From an uncultured Bacteroidales bacterium (lineage in GTDB: Bacteria > Bacteroidota > Bacteroidia > Bacteroidales > Paludibacteraceae): a stretch of DNA of 64,000 bases. The DNA lies in assembly GCA_900317745.1 (NCBI GenBank), contig ONHW01000005.1, forward strand, positions 86,433-150,432, given 5' to 3'. The notes beneath the pieces are model-generated. The model had not been told where the DNA came from. It saw only the letters and a list, made by a program, of their open reading frames with translations, and searched no databases. Positions 1 through 9,398 of the stretch are shown in pieces (positions within the stretch are counted from its first letter, which is position 1; each line of letters begins with the position of its first letter). The position numbers and the translations under genes are program-made.

Positions 1-1046
1 GATTGCTCGGACTGATCACCGTCTCGCAGATGGCTATATCCCAAGTAGCGTTCTACACCGTCTTTGCTGTATTGTGGGCTGTTAACGGCTGGACACAATC
101 CATGGGCGCACCGCCGTCGATTGTCGCACTCTCACGCTGGTATCCGCTCTCCAATAGAGGTACGTTCTACGGGTTCTTCTCGGCATCGCATAATCTCGGC
201 GAGTTCTTCTCGTTTCTGCTCGTGGGCGGACTTGTCAGCCTTTTCGGTTGGCAATACGGGTTTGTCGGCGCGGCAATTGCAGGATCCATAGGATTCCTGT
301 TGATTGTTTTTCTGCTGCACGATTCGCCGGAAGCGGAAGGTATGCCTTCCGTGGCGGTCATGGCGGGCGAGGAGCTACCTTCTGATGATAAGCCCGGGTC
401 CATCGGACTCTCGCAGCGTGCCGTGCTGCGTAATCCATACGTCTGGGTGCTTGCTTTTGCCTCTGCTTTTATGTACGTGTCGCGTTATGCAGTCAATGGC
501 TGGGGGGTACTTTTCCTGCAGGAGACCAAAGGGTTCACCCTTGCCACTGCTACGCAGATCATATCCGTCAATGCGCTGCTCGGAATCATCGGTACCGTGT
601 TCTCCGGCTGGCTTAGCGATGTGGCTTTCAAGGGCAATCGGTATATTCCCGCAGTCGCGGCAGGTGTGCTTGAGGTGCTCTCGCTCATCCTCTTTGCATT
701 CGGCGGCAATAGCGCTTGGGTGAATATTCTGGCTATGGTACTGTTCGGGATAGCTATAGGTGTTCTCATCTGTTTCTTGGGCGGACTGATGGCTGTAGAT
801 ATCGTTCCGCGTGAGGCGGCAGGTGCGGCTCTCGGAGTTGTCGGCATTGCATCCTATGCTGCTGCAGGACTGCAGGACATCGCTTCCGGACTGCTCATTG
901 ACGGCAACAAAACGCTCGTCTCTGTCACTGACGGAGTAGAGCAATATACCTACAACTTCACACCTGCACTTATCTTCTGGATCGTTGCTGCCACACTCTC
1001 TGTCCTGTTGGTATGTGTCGTGTGGCGCAAAGCCCGGGGGAAATAA
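1..1046 (+). CDS. MFS transporter, organophosphate:phosphate antiporter type (5' end outside window)
   Basis: This is the C-terminal part of a major facilitator superfamily permease; the reading frame is open at the window edge, so the true start lies upstream. About 347 residues are visible, with roughly nine hydrophobic spans. The stretch GWTQSMGAPPSIVALSRWYP followed by RGTFYGFFSASHNLGEF resembles the GlpT/UhpT/UhpC/PgtP family, which exchanges sugar phosphates or glycerol-3-phosphate for inorganic phosphate across the inner membrane. A charged loop near residues 108-135 matches the usual central cytoplasmic loop. Family membership is well supported; the substrate is not determined. A tatA-like gene follows after a 59-bp gap filled with short repeats. 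Confidence 0.85.
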   Translation, partial: LLGLITVSQMAISQVAFYTVFAVLWAVNGWTQSMGAPPSIVALSRWYPLSNRGTFYGFFSASHNLGEFFSFLLVGGLVSLFGWQYGFVGAAIAGSIGFLLIVFLLHDSPEAEGMPSVAVMAGEELPSDDKPGSIGLSQRAVLRNPYVWVLAFASAFMYVSRYAVNGWGVLFLQETKGFTLATATQIISVNALLGIIGTVFSGWLSDVAFKGNRYIPAVAAGVLEVLSLILFAFGGNSAWVNILAMVLFGIAIGVLICFLGGLMAVDIVPREAAGAALGVVGIASYAAAGLQDIASGLLIDGNKTLVSVTDGVEQYTYNFTPALIFWIVAATLSVLLVCVVWRKARGK

Positions 1047-1048
1047 AT

Positions 1049-1105
1049 GAAAAATCGTAAATAACCAAATGGTACATCGTAAATAACCAAATCGTAAATA
1101 GTTTT
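1049..1105 (+). repeat. Heptad/octad tandem repeat before tatA
   Basis: The gap reads as units of 7 or 8 bases ending in AAAT or ACAT: CGTAAAT, AACCAAAT, GGTACAT, CGTAAAT, AACCAAAT, CGTAAAT. The block runs up to the tatA start codon. It belongs to the heptad-repeat class seen at several other gene borders in this window. Confidence 0.7.
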
Positions 1106-1288
1106 ATGTTAGGTACATGGGAAATCATATTGATAGCGCTGGCTGTTCTTCTCATTTTCGGTGGTAAGAAGATTCCCGAACTTATGAAAGGAATAGGCAA
1201 GGGTATGCGCTCGTTCCGCGAAGGCGTGGAAGGCAAAGAGGATAAAGAGAATAACGACGAAAAAGAAGAAGCCGGAAACGAAAGGTAA
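1106..1288 (+). CDS. tatA: TatA/TatE-type twin-arginine translocase subunit
   Basis: The 60-residue product has the TatA layout: a short hydrophobic N-terminal helix (about residues 5-18), the hinge FGGKKIPEL, an amphipathic helix (GIGKGMRSFREG) and a highly charged Lys/Glu-rich tail. TatA subunits oligomerise with TatC in the cytoplasmic membrane to export folded proteins bearing twin-arginine signals. No tatC gene lies next to it, so its partner must be encoded elsewhere. The ATG follows the heptad repeat directly and no clear ribosome binding sequence is seen, as is common in Bacteroidota. The length is at the short end for the family. Confidence 0.85.
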   Translation: MLGTWEIILIALAVLLIFGGKKIPELMKGIGKGMRSFREGVEGKEDKENNDEKEEAGNER

Positions 1289-1380
1289 AACCCTCGAACA
1301 GATCACCGCCATGTGGCGTGACAGGAAAACGGTAGCCTAAATTCTACTTCGTTTATCAAGATAGTCAATAACAAAAAGTC

Positions 1381-1433
1381 GGTAAAGGGTCGATAAAAGT
1401 ACGATAAAACCCCGATTATCCTGCACGTTTTTG
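1381..1433. repeat. Dispersed repeat G, copy 1
   Basis: About 50 bp with the pattern GGGTCGATAA...TACGATAAAACCCCGATT...CTGCACGTTTTT. Related copies lie at 27424-27476 and 36575-36630. All three sit just downstream of genes. The function is unknown; the trailing T-run could help terminate transcription, but no strong stem precedes it. Confidence 0.6.
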
Positions 1434-1492
1434 GCGAATTTGGGTGAAAAATGAATTTTTTTGTCAAAAAAATGAAAAAAAGTTGGTAAGAG

Positions 1493-1524
1493 TTTGCATA
1501 TTCAAAAAAAACTTTGTATCTTTG
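1493..1524 (+). promoter_or_regulatory. Bacteroidota-type promoter for the PUL
   Basis: TTTG at 1493-1496 and TATCTTTG at 1517-1524 are separated by 20 bp and match the Bacteroides sigma-ABfr -33/-7 consensus. Transcription would start near 1530, giving a leader of about 70 nt before the ATG at 1599. Confidence 0.85.
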
Positions 1525-1598
1525 TGGAGAAAATGGTCAGATTTGACCGGATAGATGCGTTAACAACCAATCTTATTAACCATAAAACATTAGTATCC

Positions 1599-3356
1599 AT
1601 GAAAAAACATTTACTATTCGTTGCATTGGCAACAATTTTTTCAATTAACTTGTTTGCTCAGGAACCAGCCAAACCCACGACTGCTCCTGCTGCTCCGACA
1701 ATGGCAGAGGAGCATGTGATGGCTCTGTATTGCAATCATTATGAGGGCAATACGCTTAATTTCGCAGCACAAGGCTGGGGAACACAATGGGAAACTCTGA
1801 CTATTGAAGGAACTAAAGTGCTTTATGCTTCCAGTATGGCATGGGATGCTGTAAAAGGTGCAGAAGACTCCAACGACTTGAGTGGTTATGAGAAACTGCA
1901 CTTCGACCTTTGGGTGCCTGAGGCTGCACATGTTAAGTTCACCATCGAAGCTCTCAATGGTTACAAGAAACCCGTTGATTTCAATCTAAATCAGGGTTGG
2001 AACACCATCGACGCCGATACGGCTTGGTGGGGCCCCTATGACTGGAAAGACCTGAAGTGTGTTATTTTTGAAGGCTATACCAAAGATGGTACACAAAGCT
2101 TTGAGGGCAATCCGTTTGCGTTCGCCAATGTTTACTTCTGGAGCACAACAACGACCGTTGAGGTGCCTGACAAACCATCAGTGGCTAAGCCTGAGACTGC
2201 ACCAGCCGTTCCGACTCTGCCCGAGGAGAACGTCATGGCGTTGTATTGCAACCATTATCAGACCAACAACCTGAACTTCAATGTACTGGGTTGGGGCGGT
2301 GTACTGACTTGGGAAACTCTGGAACTGGGCGAAGAGAAAACAAAAGTGCTCTATTGCCAGGATATGAAGTGGGAGATTCTGACGAACTGGGATAAATCAT
2401 CGTATGACTTCAGTGGCTACGAGAAGTTCCACTTCGACATCTGGGCTCCGTTTGCATGCAACATAAAGGTTAAGTTTGAGGCTCTGAGTGCAGGCGACGG
2501 CGGTAGCGGTTGGCAGAATAGCATTAATTTCAAACTCAACGAGGGGTGGAACACTGTTGATTGTGACCCCGCTTGGTGGATTACCGAGGAAAAACCCTAT
2601 GATTGGAAGGACGTGCGGTACATCGCCTTCGAAGGCTACAAGCAAGAGGACGGCGAGACTTCTGCTGAAGGCAGCCCATTTGCATTTGCTAACCTGTATT
2701 GGTGGAACACTCCGGCTCCGCAAGGCATACCCGAACAGGCTCCTGCAGCGCCGACCATGGCCGAGAAAAATATCCAGGCATTGTTCTCTACAACCTATCA
2801 GGAGCGTACATTCAATTTCGCACCTGTCAGCTGGGGTTCACAATGGGTGGACTATGAGTATGAAAATGGTCAGCACATATGGTTCTCGGAGCATTTCAAC
2901 TGGGACGGCTTTACCAACTGGGATGCCACTAGCTATGACCTGAATGACTACGACATGATGCATGCTGACATCTATGTAACCGTTGACTCGAAGATGAAAA
3001 TTACGTATGAGGCTCTGGGCGCAGGCGACGGCGGTAGCGGTTGGAAGAACGGCGGTCTTGTTGAACTGAAAGCCAACCAGTGGAACAAGGTTGAGGTTGA
3101 TTTGCTGAACGCTCCGTATGACAGCTTTGACTTCAAAGATCTGCGTTACATGATTCTGGAAGGCTTCGTTAAGAGTGAAGACGGTTCGTCGGCAGAAGGT
3201 ACTCCGCTGGCTATCGCCAATGTTTATTTCTGGAACACGATGACCCCGGTTGACAACATCAGCATCGAGAAAGTTGCCGTTAAGCGTATTGTGGACGGAC
3301 AACTGATGATTGAGGCTAATGGCAAGCAATTCAATGCACAAGGTGTGCAATTCTAA
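1599..3356 (+). CDS. Secreted protein with three repeated carbohydrate-binding-like modules
   Basis: The 585-residue protein starts with a clear signal peptide (MKKHLLFVALATIFSINLFA), which is why the ATG at 1599 is preferred over upstream in-frame starts. Three modules of about 150-165 residues follow (residues about 34-184, 205-370 and 384-546). Each has the pattern P-T-x-x-E-x-x-(V/I)-x-ALx...LNF...W, then GYEKxHxDxW, a W-N-x-x motif and F-A-x-A-N-x-Y-x-W near the end. Such beta-sandwich modules accompany Bacteroidota glycan-degrading enzymes, so glycan binding at the cell surface is the likely role. The C-terminus carries the GQL-I-G-K-Q-F-N-A-Q-G tail shared with three other secreted proteins here. 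It is the first gene of the PUL; the exact ligand is unknown. Confidence 0.75.
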   Translation: MKKHLLFVALATIFSINLFAQEPAKPTTAPAAPTMAEEHVMALYCNHYEGNTLNFAAQGWGTQWETLTIEGTKVLYASSMAWDAVKGAEDSNDLSGYEKLHFDLWVPEAAHVKFTIEALNGYKKPVDFNLNQGWNTIDADTAWWGPYDWKDLKCVIFEGYTKDGTQSFEGNPFAFANVYFWSTTTTVEVPDKPSVAKPETAPAVPTLPEENVMALYCNHYQTNNLNFNVLGWGGVLTWETLELGEEKTKVLYCQDMKWEILTNWDKSSYDFSGYEKFHFDIWAPFACNIKVKFEALSAGDGGSGWQNSINFKLNEGWNTVDCDPAWWITEEKPYDWKDVRYIAFEGYKQEDGETSAEGSPFAFANLYWWNTPAPQGIPEQAPAAPTMAEKNIQALFSTTYQERTFNFAPVSWGSQWVDYEYENGQHIWFSEHFNWDGFTNWDATSYDLNDYDMMHADIYVTVDSKMKITYEALGAGDGGSGWKNGGLVELKANQWNKVEVDLLNAPYDSFDFKDLRYMILEGFVKSEDGSSAEGTPLAIANVYFWNTMTPVDNISIEKVAVKRIVDGQLMIEANGKQFNAQGVQF

Positions 3357-3379
3357 TTCGCCAATAATTTGACTGACAG

Positions 3380-3407
3380 AGCCCTATGCCGTGGCGTAGG
3401 GCTTTGT
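3380..3407 (+). terminator. Intrinsic terminator or attenuator before susC
   Basis: A stem of about 10 bp (AGCCCTATGC pairs with GCGTAGGGCT, one G-U pair) is followed by TTGTTGGTT. It separates the secreted binding protein from susC with only 76 bp between the genes. It would let the first gene be made in excess over the transporter genes, which would then rely on readthrough. Confidence 0.7.
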
Positions 3408-3431
3408 TGGTTACTCATTAGATTCAATACC

Positions 3432-6400
3432 ATGAACATGAAAAGATTACACCTGTTGTTGCCCGTATTGTTACTTCCGTTGCTAGTGTGTGCACAACGT
3501 ACAGTCAGCGGAAGAGTGGTGGACGATAGCGGTGAACCGCTGATAGGTGCCACCGTGCGAGTGCAGGGGACAACTGCCGGAACAATTACAGACTTTGACG
3601 GTCTGTTCAGTATATCGGATGTGGCTGATGACGCTATAGTCGAAGTGTCGTACATGGGCTACTTGCCGCAGCAGCTGAAAGCCGCCTCCGACATGCGCGT
3701 CGTGCTGCAGGAAGATGTGCAGCGGCTCGAGGATGTGATAGTAGTGGGCTACGGTGCAGCGAAAATCAAAGACTTGACATCCCCGATTGATGTGGTGAAA
3801 GGCGAGGAACTGACAGCCGTGCCGACCTCGTCGCCGATGTCCGCTCTGCAAGGTAAGGTCGCCGGCGTGAATATCGTCAACTCCGGTGTGCCCGGATCAG
3901 GACCGACCGTGCAGATTCGAGGCATAGGGTCGTTCTCCAACAATACTCCGCTGTTTGTCGTGGATGGTATGTTCTACGACAACATCAACTTCCTGAACAA
4001 CGGCGATATCGAGGATATGTCGATCATGAAAGACGCGTCAGCCGCCGCTATCTACGGTGTGCGTGCCGCCAACGGCGTGGTAATCATCACCACCAAACGC
4101 GGCAAACACAACCAGCGTCCGGACGTGACCTACGACGGTTACGTGGGCGTGCAGACCGTGAGCAACCTGATAGATATGTGCTCGTCGGATCAGTATGCCG
4201 AGATGCTGCTGGAGGTGAACAAACGCTCGTACACGCGCATGTTCCGTAATTCAATGACCATGTACGGTGGCACGTACGATGCCGAGGCAGGTGTGTTCCA
4301 CCTCGATCAAAACACCAACTGGTACAAGCAACTGTTGCGTCCGGCGGTGATGACCAACCACAGCCTGACCATCAACGGCGGTAGCGAAAAAGCTACCTAC
4401 GGCGTGGGTATGAGTTACTTGTATCAGAATGGTATAATGAACACCCCGAACAGTTACAACCGTATGAACCTGCGCGGTAACCTCGAGTACAAACCGTTCA
4501 AGTGGCTGACAGTCGGATTCAACGGCATATTCGTGCAGAGCAAGCAGCAGTTCCCGAACAACGCTGCATGGCAGCAGGCGTACAACATGCCGGGTATCTT
4601 CCCCGTATATGACCCGACAACCGCCGAACTCTATACCGACGGTTTTGCTTCGCCTATGACATTGCAACTGACGAACAACTTCTACAACCCCGTAGCCACT
4701 GCCAAGTATTACGACAGCCGCAATACCACCAATCAGATGATGGCATCGGCGTACGCGCAGTTCAATATCCTGCCGGACAAACTCAACCTGCGTACCTCGT
4801 ACAACTACGACTACACGGGCATGGAGGCTACAACGTTCATACCCGAATACTACATCAGCAACAATCAGAAGAACGAGACGAGTAACCTGACAAAGAGCAC
4901 CACATCGTTCAACAACTGGATATGGGATAACACCCTGACCTACAGCAATCAATGGGGTAAGCACGGCTTCAAAGCCATGCTCGGTCTGAGTTTGCGCGAG
5001 GAGCGCTACCGTAACCTCTGGGCTGTGGCTCAAGATGTGCCCGCCGGCAAGGACAGTTACAAGTACATCAGTCTGGGCAACACCGAAGGGCGTGTTACCG
5101 GCGATGACGGCAACCGCTACCGCGGATTCTCGTACTTCGGACGACTGAACTACAACTACGACGACCGGTATATGCTCATGTTCACTATCCGCCGTGACGG
5201 CTCGAGCAAGTATAACGAGAAGTGGGGCACTTTCCCCTCGGTAGGTGCGGCGTGGGTGCTGACGAACGAGGAGTGGCTCAAGGGCGTGGAAGGTGTGGAT
5301 TACCTCAAGCTCCGCGCCAGTTGGGGACTGCTGGGTAACGATAAGATCGGCGCTTCGTTCGGCACCACCAGCAGCGACCTGGCACGTGCCGTGTTCGGCA
5401 CAAACACAGCCGTAAGCGGGTACGTCAATTCCTCAAACTTCAGTTGGCTGAGTTGGGAGGTGGTCAACGAGACGAACGTAGGTACGAACTTTGCGTTCTT
5501 CGGCAACCGCCTGACCGGTGACATCGACTGGTACTACCGCCTCACGCAGAACGCCGTTGTGTCGCCTATGCTGCCTATGCAGGAGCAGTCGATAGCCGGC
5601 AACTGGGGCGAGATACTGAATATGGGCGTGGATATCAACCTCAACTGGGAGCAACGCATCGGCAAGGACTTTACGTACTTCGTAGGCGGCAATGTCAGCT
5701 GGCTGCGTAACCGCGTGATGAGCCTGCGCGAAGGCGTGAATATCATCAAGGGCGGCAAAACGGTGCAGATGGTAGGGCAGAAGATGAACAGTTACTATGG
5801 CTTCAAGGTAATAGGTGTCTATCAGACCGACGAGGAGTGCGCTACCGACCCGATAGCCGTAGCCAACGGACTGGTGCCCGGCGACTTCAAGTACGAGGAT
5901 GTCAACAAAGATAACGTCATTGATGACAGCGACAAGCAGATCCTCGGTTCGTACATCCCCGACTGGACGTACGGCATTAACATGGGCTTCCGATACAAAG
6001 GTCTGGATCTGAACATCGTGTTCACCGGCAAAGCCGGCGGACAGATCTGGAACAGAAAACGTGCACTGCGCTACGCCAGCAACACGTATAACTTCGACCT
6101 CGACCAATACACGCGCCGCTGGCACGGCGAGGGCACGTCAAACACCGATCCCTCGGCTGCCGGACTGATGAAGAGCTGGAACATCGGCGACAGTCAGAAC
6201 GCCAGTTACTTCGTGGAGAGTGCTGACTACTTCCGTATTCAGAACATCACTCTGGGGTACACGTTCACCAACGTAGGTGCCGGTTCGTACAAGATGCCGA
6301 GCATACGCCTCAGCCTGAGTGCAGAGAAGCCGTTCACAACCTACACGGCACATGCACTCACACCGGAGATCAGCGATCCCGAAGGATGGGATACAGAGGT

Positions 6401-6449
6401 GTATCCGCTGACATCGACATGGTCGTTTGCTGTACAACTGAAGTTCTAA
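3432..6449 (+). CDS. SusC/RagA-type TonB-dependent outer-membrane transporter
   Basis: About 1005 residues. After a signal peptide (MNMKRLHLLLPVLLLPLLVC) comes a carboxypeptidase-regulatory-like domain (residues about 23-100; VSGRVVDDSGEPLIGATVRV), then VIVVGYGAAK and the plug domain (ALQGKVAGVNIVNSG, GIGSFSNNTPLFVVDG, SIMKDASAAAIYGVRAANG), then the 22-strand barrel ending in the aromatic-terminal strand FAVQLKF. SusC proteins import oligosaccharides across the outer membrane using TonB energy, capped by their SusD partner, which lies directly downstream. The start at 3432 gives the signal peptide; the open frame extends further upstream only with a non-ATG start. Linked GH144 and GH3 genes suggest sophorooligosaccharides as cargo. 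Confidence 0.93.
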   Translation: MNMKRLHLLLPVLLLPLLVCAQRTVSGRVVDDSGEPLIGATVRVQGTTAGTITDFDGLFSISDVADDAIVEVSYMGYLPQQLKAASDMRVVLQEDVQRLEDVIVVGYGAAKIKDLTSPIDVVKGEELTAVPTSSPMSALQGKVAGVNIVNSGVPGSGPTVQIRGIGSFSNNTPLFVVDGMFYDNINFLNNGDIEDMSIMKDASAAAIYGVRAANGVVIITTKRGKHNQRPDVTYDGYVGVQTVSNLIDMCSSDQYAEMLLEVNKRSYTRMFRNSMTMYGGTYDAEAGVFHLDQNTNWYKQLLRPAVMTNHSLTINGGSEKATYGVGMSYLYQNGIMNTPNSYNRMNLRGNLEYKPFKWLTVGFNGIFVQSKQQFPNNAAWQQAYNMPGIFPVYDPTTAELYTDGFASPMTLQLTNNFYNPVATAKYYDSRNTTNQMMASAYAQFNILPDKLNLRTSYNYDYTGMEATTFIPEYYISNNQKNETSNLTKSTTSFNNWIWDNTLTYSNQWGKHGFKAMLGLSLREERYRNLWAVAQDVPAGKDSYKYISLGNTEGRVTGDDGNRYRGFSYFGRLNYNYDDRYMLMFTIRRDGSSKYNEKWGTFPSVGAAWVLTNEEWLKGVEGVDYLKLRASWGLLGNDKIGASFGTTSSDLARAVFGTNTAVSGYVNSSNFSWLSWEVVNETNVGTNFAFFGNRLTGDIDWYYRLTQNAVVSPMLPMQEQSIAGNWGEILNMGVDINLNWEQRIGKDFTYFVGGNVSWLRNRVMSLREGVNIIKGGKTVQMVGQKMNSYYGFKVIGVYQTDEECATDPIAVANGLVPGDFKYEDVNKDNVIDDSDKQILGSYIPDWTYGINMGFRYKGLDLNIVFTGKAGGQIWNRKRALRYASNTYNFDLDQYTRRWHGEGTSNTDPSAAGLMKSWNIGDSQNASYFVESADYFRIQNITLGYTFTNVGAGSYKMPSIRLSLSAEKPFTTYTAHALTPEISDPEGWDTEVYPLTSTWSFAVQLKF

Positions 6450-6483
6450 ATAGTGGTTTCTACTCAAGATAAAGGCAAAATAA

Positions 6484-7986
6484 ATGAAGATGAATATGAA
6501 AGCAAAACATATTTTGGTTATAACCTTTGCAGCAGTGCTGACAGGTTGCTCGTTTCTGGAGATAGATACCGAGAACAAGATCGCCAGTTCGGAGGTTGAT
6601 TACACCAAGACTTCCGAGATGTATCAGCCGGTGGTAGGCGCATACTCCAAGCTTCGCTGGCCCGGCATGCACTGGGTGGACAACCTGATGTGGACAGGTC
6701 GTGACGATGATATGACTTCCGGCCGTGACAACGACCAGCAGGACCTGCTCCGTTACGGCTATCGTGGCGGCTACCAGAACCCGAACTCGTACTGGGGACT
6801 GAACAACGCCTGGATCAATGCCTACGAGATTATCCGTGCTTGCAACTCGACTTTGGAGGCATTGGATAAGTATGCCGAGCATATCCCTCAAGGTTCTGCC
6901 GACTACAAGAAGTACCTCAGTTACCGCGGCGAGACCGTAACAATCAGCATGTGGGCGTACTACATGATGAGCACCTCCTTCGGCGCGTGTGTGCTGCTGA
7001 CGGATAACAACCAGTCGCGCTTCGTGCGCTCCACACGCGAGCATGTGTGTCAGTACGCGCTCGAACAATTGGAAAAAGTGATACCCGACATGCAGCGTAT
7101 GCGTCCTAACCAGATGGAGTATCCGGGTGCGTTCACGGCGTTCTCCGCCGAAGCACTGGCGGCACGCTTCGCGTTGCTGCTGGAGGATTATCCGAAGGTG
7201 GAAACGCTCACGCAGGATATCATCGACAACGGCGGGTTCGAACTGTACAGCGACTACTACAACCTGTTCAAGATTCCAGGCAAACTGTGCAACGAGAGCC
7301 TGATGGAGGTGCAGGTGACCGATTTCGGTTTGGCTACAGGCGACTATTTAGGTATCGACCAGTGGTACGTATCCATGGGTGCCACAATGAGCGGTACGGT
7401 GGACGGTAATCCTGTATCCATCTCAGGTTGGAACTTTATGCAATACAACCGGCAGTTCGTTGACTGGTGCAAAGCCCGCGGCGAGACGATCCGTCTGGAG
7501 ACGTCCTGTCTGGAGGGCGGCAGCAAGACGCGCGAGGGATTTCTGGTAGAGGGCTCGGCTATCTTCAACGGCAAAGCCTATCTGCCTTACAACCAGATGA
7601 CACCGGGCACTACCGACTGGGGACGCAACAACAACGTCCGCTTGCTCCGTTATGCTGAGGTGCTATTGATGAACGCCGAGGCGAAAGTACGTAATGGCAA
7701 GAGCGGTGATGAACCGTTCAACGAGGTGCGCACGCGTGCTGCCATGTCAACCATAACCGGCGTTACGCTGGAGCAGATACTCGACGAACGGCGTATGGAG
7801 CTTTGCTCCGAGTGGGGATTGCGTTACACCGACCTTGTACGTACCGGGCTGGCAGCCGAGGTACTGAACCAACCGACGCTTGTGCGCGACCAGGCTAACG
7901 GCGAGTGGACACCCGCCAAAGCCTACTGGCCTGTGCCCGGCTTGCAACTGCTTAACTTGCCTGACCTGGGCAAAGAACCGGAATAA
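6484..7986 (+). CDS. SusD/RagB-type surface glycan-binding lipoprotein
   Basis: This 500-residue lipoprotein has a lipobox (AAVLTGCSF) in its signal peptide. The SusD fold is indicated by the N-terminal helical region with tetratricopeptide-like helices, EIIRACNSTLEALDKY, LSYRGETVTISMWAYYMM, and the C-terminal LLRYAEVLLMNAEAKVRNG...ILDERRMELCSEWGLRYTDLVRTG, which is diagnostic of RagB/SusD. It forms the lid of the SusC transporter and binds glycan at the cell surface. It lies 34 bp after susC, so co-transcription is likely. ATGs at 6484 and 6496 both give a workable signal peptide. Confidence 0.93.
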   Translation: MKMNMKAKHILVITFAAVLTGCSFLEIDTENKIASSEVDYTKTSEMYQPVVGAYSKLRWPGMHWVDNLMWTGRDDDMTSGRDNDQQDLLRYGYRGGYQNPNSYWGLNNAWINAYEIIRACNSTLEALDKYAEHIPQGSADYKKYLSYRGETVTISMWAYYMMSTSFGACVLLTDNNQSRFVRSTREHVCQYALEQLEKVIPDMQRMRPNQMEYPGAFTAFSAEALAARFALLLEDYPKVETLTQDIIDNGGFELYSDYYNLFKIPGKLCNESLMEVQVTDFGLATGDYLGIDQWYVSMGATMSGTVDGNPVSISGWNFMQYNRQFVDWCKARGETIRLETSCLEGGSKTREGFLVEGSAIFNGKAYLPYNQMTPGTTDWGRNNNVRLLRYAEVLLMNAEAKVRNGKSGDEPFNEVRTRAAMSTITGVTLEQILDERRMELCSEWGLRYTDLVRTGLAAEVLNQPTLVRDQANGEWTPAKAYWPVPGLQLLNLPDLGKEPE

Positions 7987-7989
7987 TTT

Positions 7990-8020
7990 ATAAATTAGAA
8001 ATCATAAATTAGAAATCTTA
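7990..8020 (+). repeat. Heptad tandem repeat between susD and the GH144 gene
   Basis: The gap consists of ATAAATT, AGAAATC, ATAAATT, AGAAATC, that is, two kinds of 7-base unit alternating, ending six bases before the GH144 start codon. Confidence 0.75.
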
Positions 8021-8025
8021 GGAAG

Positions 8026-9369
8026 ATGTCTGCCAAGTTTATCTGTGTTCTGACATTGACAGGTGCGCTGCTGAGTGCATGCAGCCCGCAGCCGTCCGTC
8101 ACGCCATCCAAGCCCGTCACACCTCAGGTGCTGACCGATGAGGCGTTGATGGATACCTTGCAGCGCGCGCACTTCAATTATATGTGGAACGGTGCCGATC
8201 CTTCTACAGGCATGGCGTATGAGCGTATCCATATTGATGGCGACTATGGTTACGACGACCCGACCATCATCACCACCGGAGGTTCGGGCTTCGGTATAGC
8301 CGGTATAATAGTGGCAATGGATCGAGAGTTCATCACGCGTGAAGAGGGCGTTGCAAGGCTGCAGAAGATTGTCACGTTCCTCACACGCGCCAAACGTTTT
8401 CACGGCGTGTGGCCGCACTGGCTCTATCCGTCCGGCAGGGTAGCACCGTTCGGCCAGAAGGATAATGGCGGTGATCTGGTGGAGAGCTCGTTCCTGATGG
8501 AGGGCTTGCTGTGCGCAAGGCAGTATATGAACCCTGAGGTTGAGGCGGAAAAACGGGTGATTGACGGTATCAACACCCTGTGGCAGGAGATGGAGTTCGA
8601 CTGGTATCGCCGTGGCGGACAGGACGTGCTCTACTGGCACTGGTCGCCGGATTATGGCTGGGAGATGAACTTGCCCATTCAGGGGTACAACGAGTGCATG
8701 ATCGTGTATATCCTGGCAGCCTCTTCACCCACACATCCGTGTCCTGCCTCCTGTTACCACAAGGGCTGGGCGCGCAACGGCAATATCCGCAGCGATGCCG
8801 TGTATCGCGGCTATCCGTTGCAACTCTGCCACAACGGCGCTGAGGCTACCGGCGGACCGCTGTTCTGGGCGCACTACAGCTGGTTCGGTTTGTGCCCGAT
8901 CGGGCTGAGCGACCGGTATGCCGATTATGGCGAAGCAATGAAAGCGCACGTGCTAAGCGACTATGCCTATTGCGTGGATAACCCCAAAGGGTACATCAAC
9001 TATTCGGACAGTTGCTGGGGACTGACAGCCGGTTACTCTATCAACGGCTATGAGGCACACGCGCCGAACAATGACCTCGGCGTGATCACACCTACGGCAG
9101 CACTGTCCAGTTTCCCCTACGCTCCGGCAGAGGCAATGGCGGCTGCACGGTACTGGTATAACCGCAAGAACCTGCTTTGGGGCGATTATGGCTTCTACGA
9201 CGGCTATAGCGCCACTGCCAAGTGGTACCCGCGCCGATACCTGGCTATCGACCAGCTGACCATCGCACCGATGATTGAGAACTATCGGACAGGACTGCTC
9301 TGGAGACTGTTCATGTCCTGCCCGGAGATTCAGCAAGGACTGCAGGTGCTGGAGATAGAGTATAATTGA
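8026..9369 (+). CDS. GH144-type glycosidase (glucoamylase-like domain), probable endo-beta-1,2-glucanase lipoprotein
   Basis: The 447-residue protein has a lipoprotein signal (TGALLSACSP) and one catalytic domain of the glycoamylase family (PF10091): LMDTLQRAHFNYMWNGADPS, TGGSGFGIAGIIVAMDREFI, HGVWPHWLYPSGRVAPF, DNGGDLVESSFLMEGLL, YWHWSPDYGW, QGYNECMIVYILAASSP and GYSINGYEAHAPNNDLGVI. Characterised relatives in GH144 (from Chitinophaga and Bacteroides) hydrolyse linear beta-1,2-glucan to sophorooligosaccharides. The adjacent GH3 enzyme and SusCD pair support that reading. Family assignment is strong; the substrate is inferred from relatives and context. A related alpha-glucan activity cannot be excluded from sequence alone. 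Confidence 0.85.
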   Translation: MSAKFICVLTLTGALLSACSPQPSVTPSKPVTPQVLTDEALMDTLQRAHFNYMWNGADPSTGMAYERIHIDGDYGYDDPTIITTGGSGFGIAGIIVAMDREFITREEGVARLQKIVTFLTRAKRFHGVWPHWLYPSGRVAPFGQKDNGGDLVESSFLMEGLLCARQYMNPEVEAEKRVIDGINTLWQEMEFDWYRRGGQDVLYWHWSPDYGWEMNLPIQGYNECMIVYILAASSPTHPCPASCYHKGWARNGNIRSDAVYRGYPLQLCHNGAEATGGPLFWAHYSWFGLCPIGLSDRYADYGEAMKAHVLSDYAYCVDNPKGYINYSDSCWGLTAGYSINGYEAHAPNNDLGVITPTAALSSFPYAPAEAMAAARYWYNRKNLLWGDYGFYDGYSATAKWYPRRYLAIDQLTIAPMIENYRTGLLWRLFMSCPEIQQGLQVLEIEYN

Positions 9370-9398
9370 CTGTAGATAATTGATATAGATATTTTGAA

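Noticed and set aside
1262-1340. Extension of tatA or a tatC fragment in the +1 frame (reads KGKTLEQITAMWRDRKTVA)
   Set aside because: The frame is open for about 26 codons but does not resemble TatC or a TatA tail; too short to support a gene or a frameshift claim.
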